A stretch of DNA of 64,000 bases from Rhineura floridana (lineage: Eukaryota > Chordata > Lepidosauria > Squamata > Rhineuridae). The stretch is taken from positions 223,678,943 through 223,742,942 of the forward strand of contig NC_084482.1 of assembly GCF_030035675.1 (NCBI RefSeq). The letters run 5' to 3'. The stretch's first letter is position 1, and the number at the start of each line of letters is the position of its first letter. The notes under the pieces are model-generated. The model did not search any database, had not been told where the DNA came from, and was given only the letters and a program-made list of their open reading frames with translations. This document shows positions 63,784 to 64,000 of the stretch, piece by piece. Made by a program: the position numbers and the translations under genes.

Positions 63784-64000
63784 TCTGCAGTTGCGCATGC
63801 AGCACTGCCCTTAATAGAGATGGTGGGTGAGGTTTCCCTAAGGGGCTGAAGCCTCTGCCGCCATCTTCGCCGATGGCATGCATGCGTGCTGTGTGCACGC
63901 ATCCCTATCATGAGCCAAGATGGCGGCAGAGGCTTCAGCCCCTTAGGGAAACCTCAGCCGCCATCTTTGTTAAGGGCAAGGCTGTGTGTGCAACCACAGA
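63784..64000. mobile_element. Long palindrome reaching the window end
   Basis: Two 84-base inverted arms (63784-63867 and 63917-64000) share GGTTTCCCTAAGGGGCTGAA and GCCTCTGCCGCCATCTT. A 49-base centre lies between. Probably a hairpin MITE; the outer ends may lie beyond the window. Confidence 0.7.

Overview
The window looks like nuclear DNA of a squamate reptile (lizard or snake). The evidence is the repeat complement: RTE/BovB LINEs, Sauria-type SINEs with BovB-like tails, CR1 and L2 LINEs, and hairpin hAT-type MITEs, together with vomeronasal type-2 receptor (V2R) and KRAB zinc-finger genes. Genes have introns and most of the DNA is old transposons. No bacterial-style operons, RNA genes or CRISPR arrays were seen.

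Layout. (1) 1.8-17.3 kb, minus strand: a complete six-exon V2R gene. Splicing by eye with GT/AG sites gives exons of 209, 292, 807, 228, 127 and 911 coding bases. All phases match and the product is 857 residues with no internal stop. (2) 17.4-24.7 kb: LINE, SINE and solo-LTR material. (3) 24.74-24.96 kb, minus: an isolated V2R first exon with a frameshift after the signal peptide. (4) 25.2-26.5 kb, plus: a LINE reverse-transcriptase 3' portion with a 374-residue open frame. (5) 29.5-39.7 kb, minus: a KRAB-C2H2 zinc-finger gene. It has a candidate start exon, a canonical 127-base KRAB-A exon, two alternative phase-compatible linker (KRAB-B-like) exons that are an old tandem duplication, and a finger exon whose last finger is cut by a LINE tail that supplies the stop codon. 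A long CR1 lies in an intron. (6) 43.7-43.9 kb, plus: the 3' end of a V2R exon 3. (7) 49.0-50.3 kb, minus: a reading frame of unknown family, probably retroelement ORF1-like, split by a SINE. (8) 55.5-57.3 kb, plus: an uninterrupted 20-finger C2H2 array whose upstream linker is broken. (9) 57.5-64 kb: MITEs, an L2, a BovB, a CR1 and a long palindrome that reaches the window edge.

How the genes relate. The V2R gene would encode a class C GPCR of vomeronasal sensory neurons. The V2R relics around it suggest a birth-and-death receptor cluster. The zinc-finger genes are DNA-binding factors of the type often linked to transposon silencing; they are interspersed here with nested LINE, SINE and MITE insertions. 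Nothing in the sequence ties the receptor and zinc-finger genes together functionally. Exon boundaries and phases were read by hand, repeat families were named by recognition of their protein or tail motifs, and no database search was possible.
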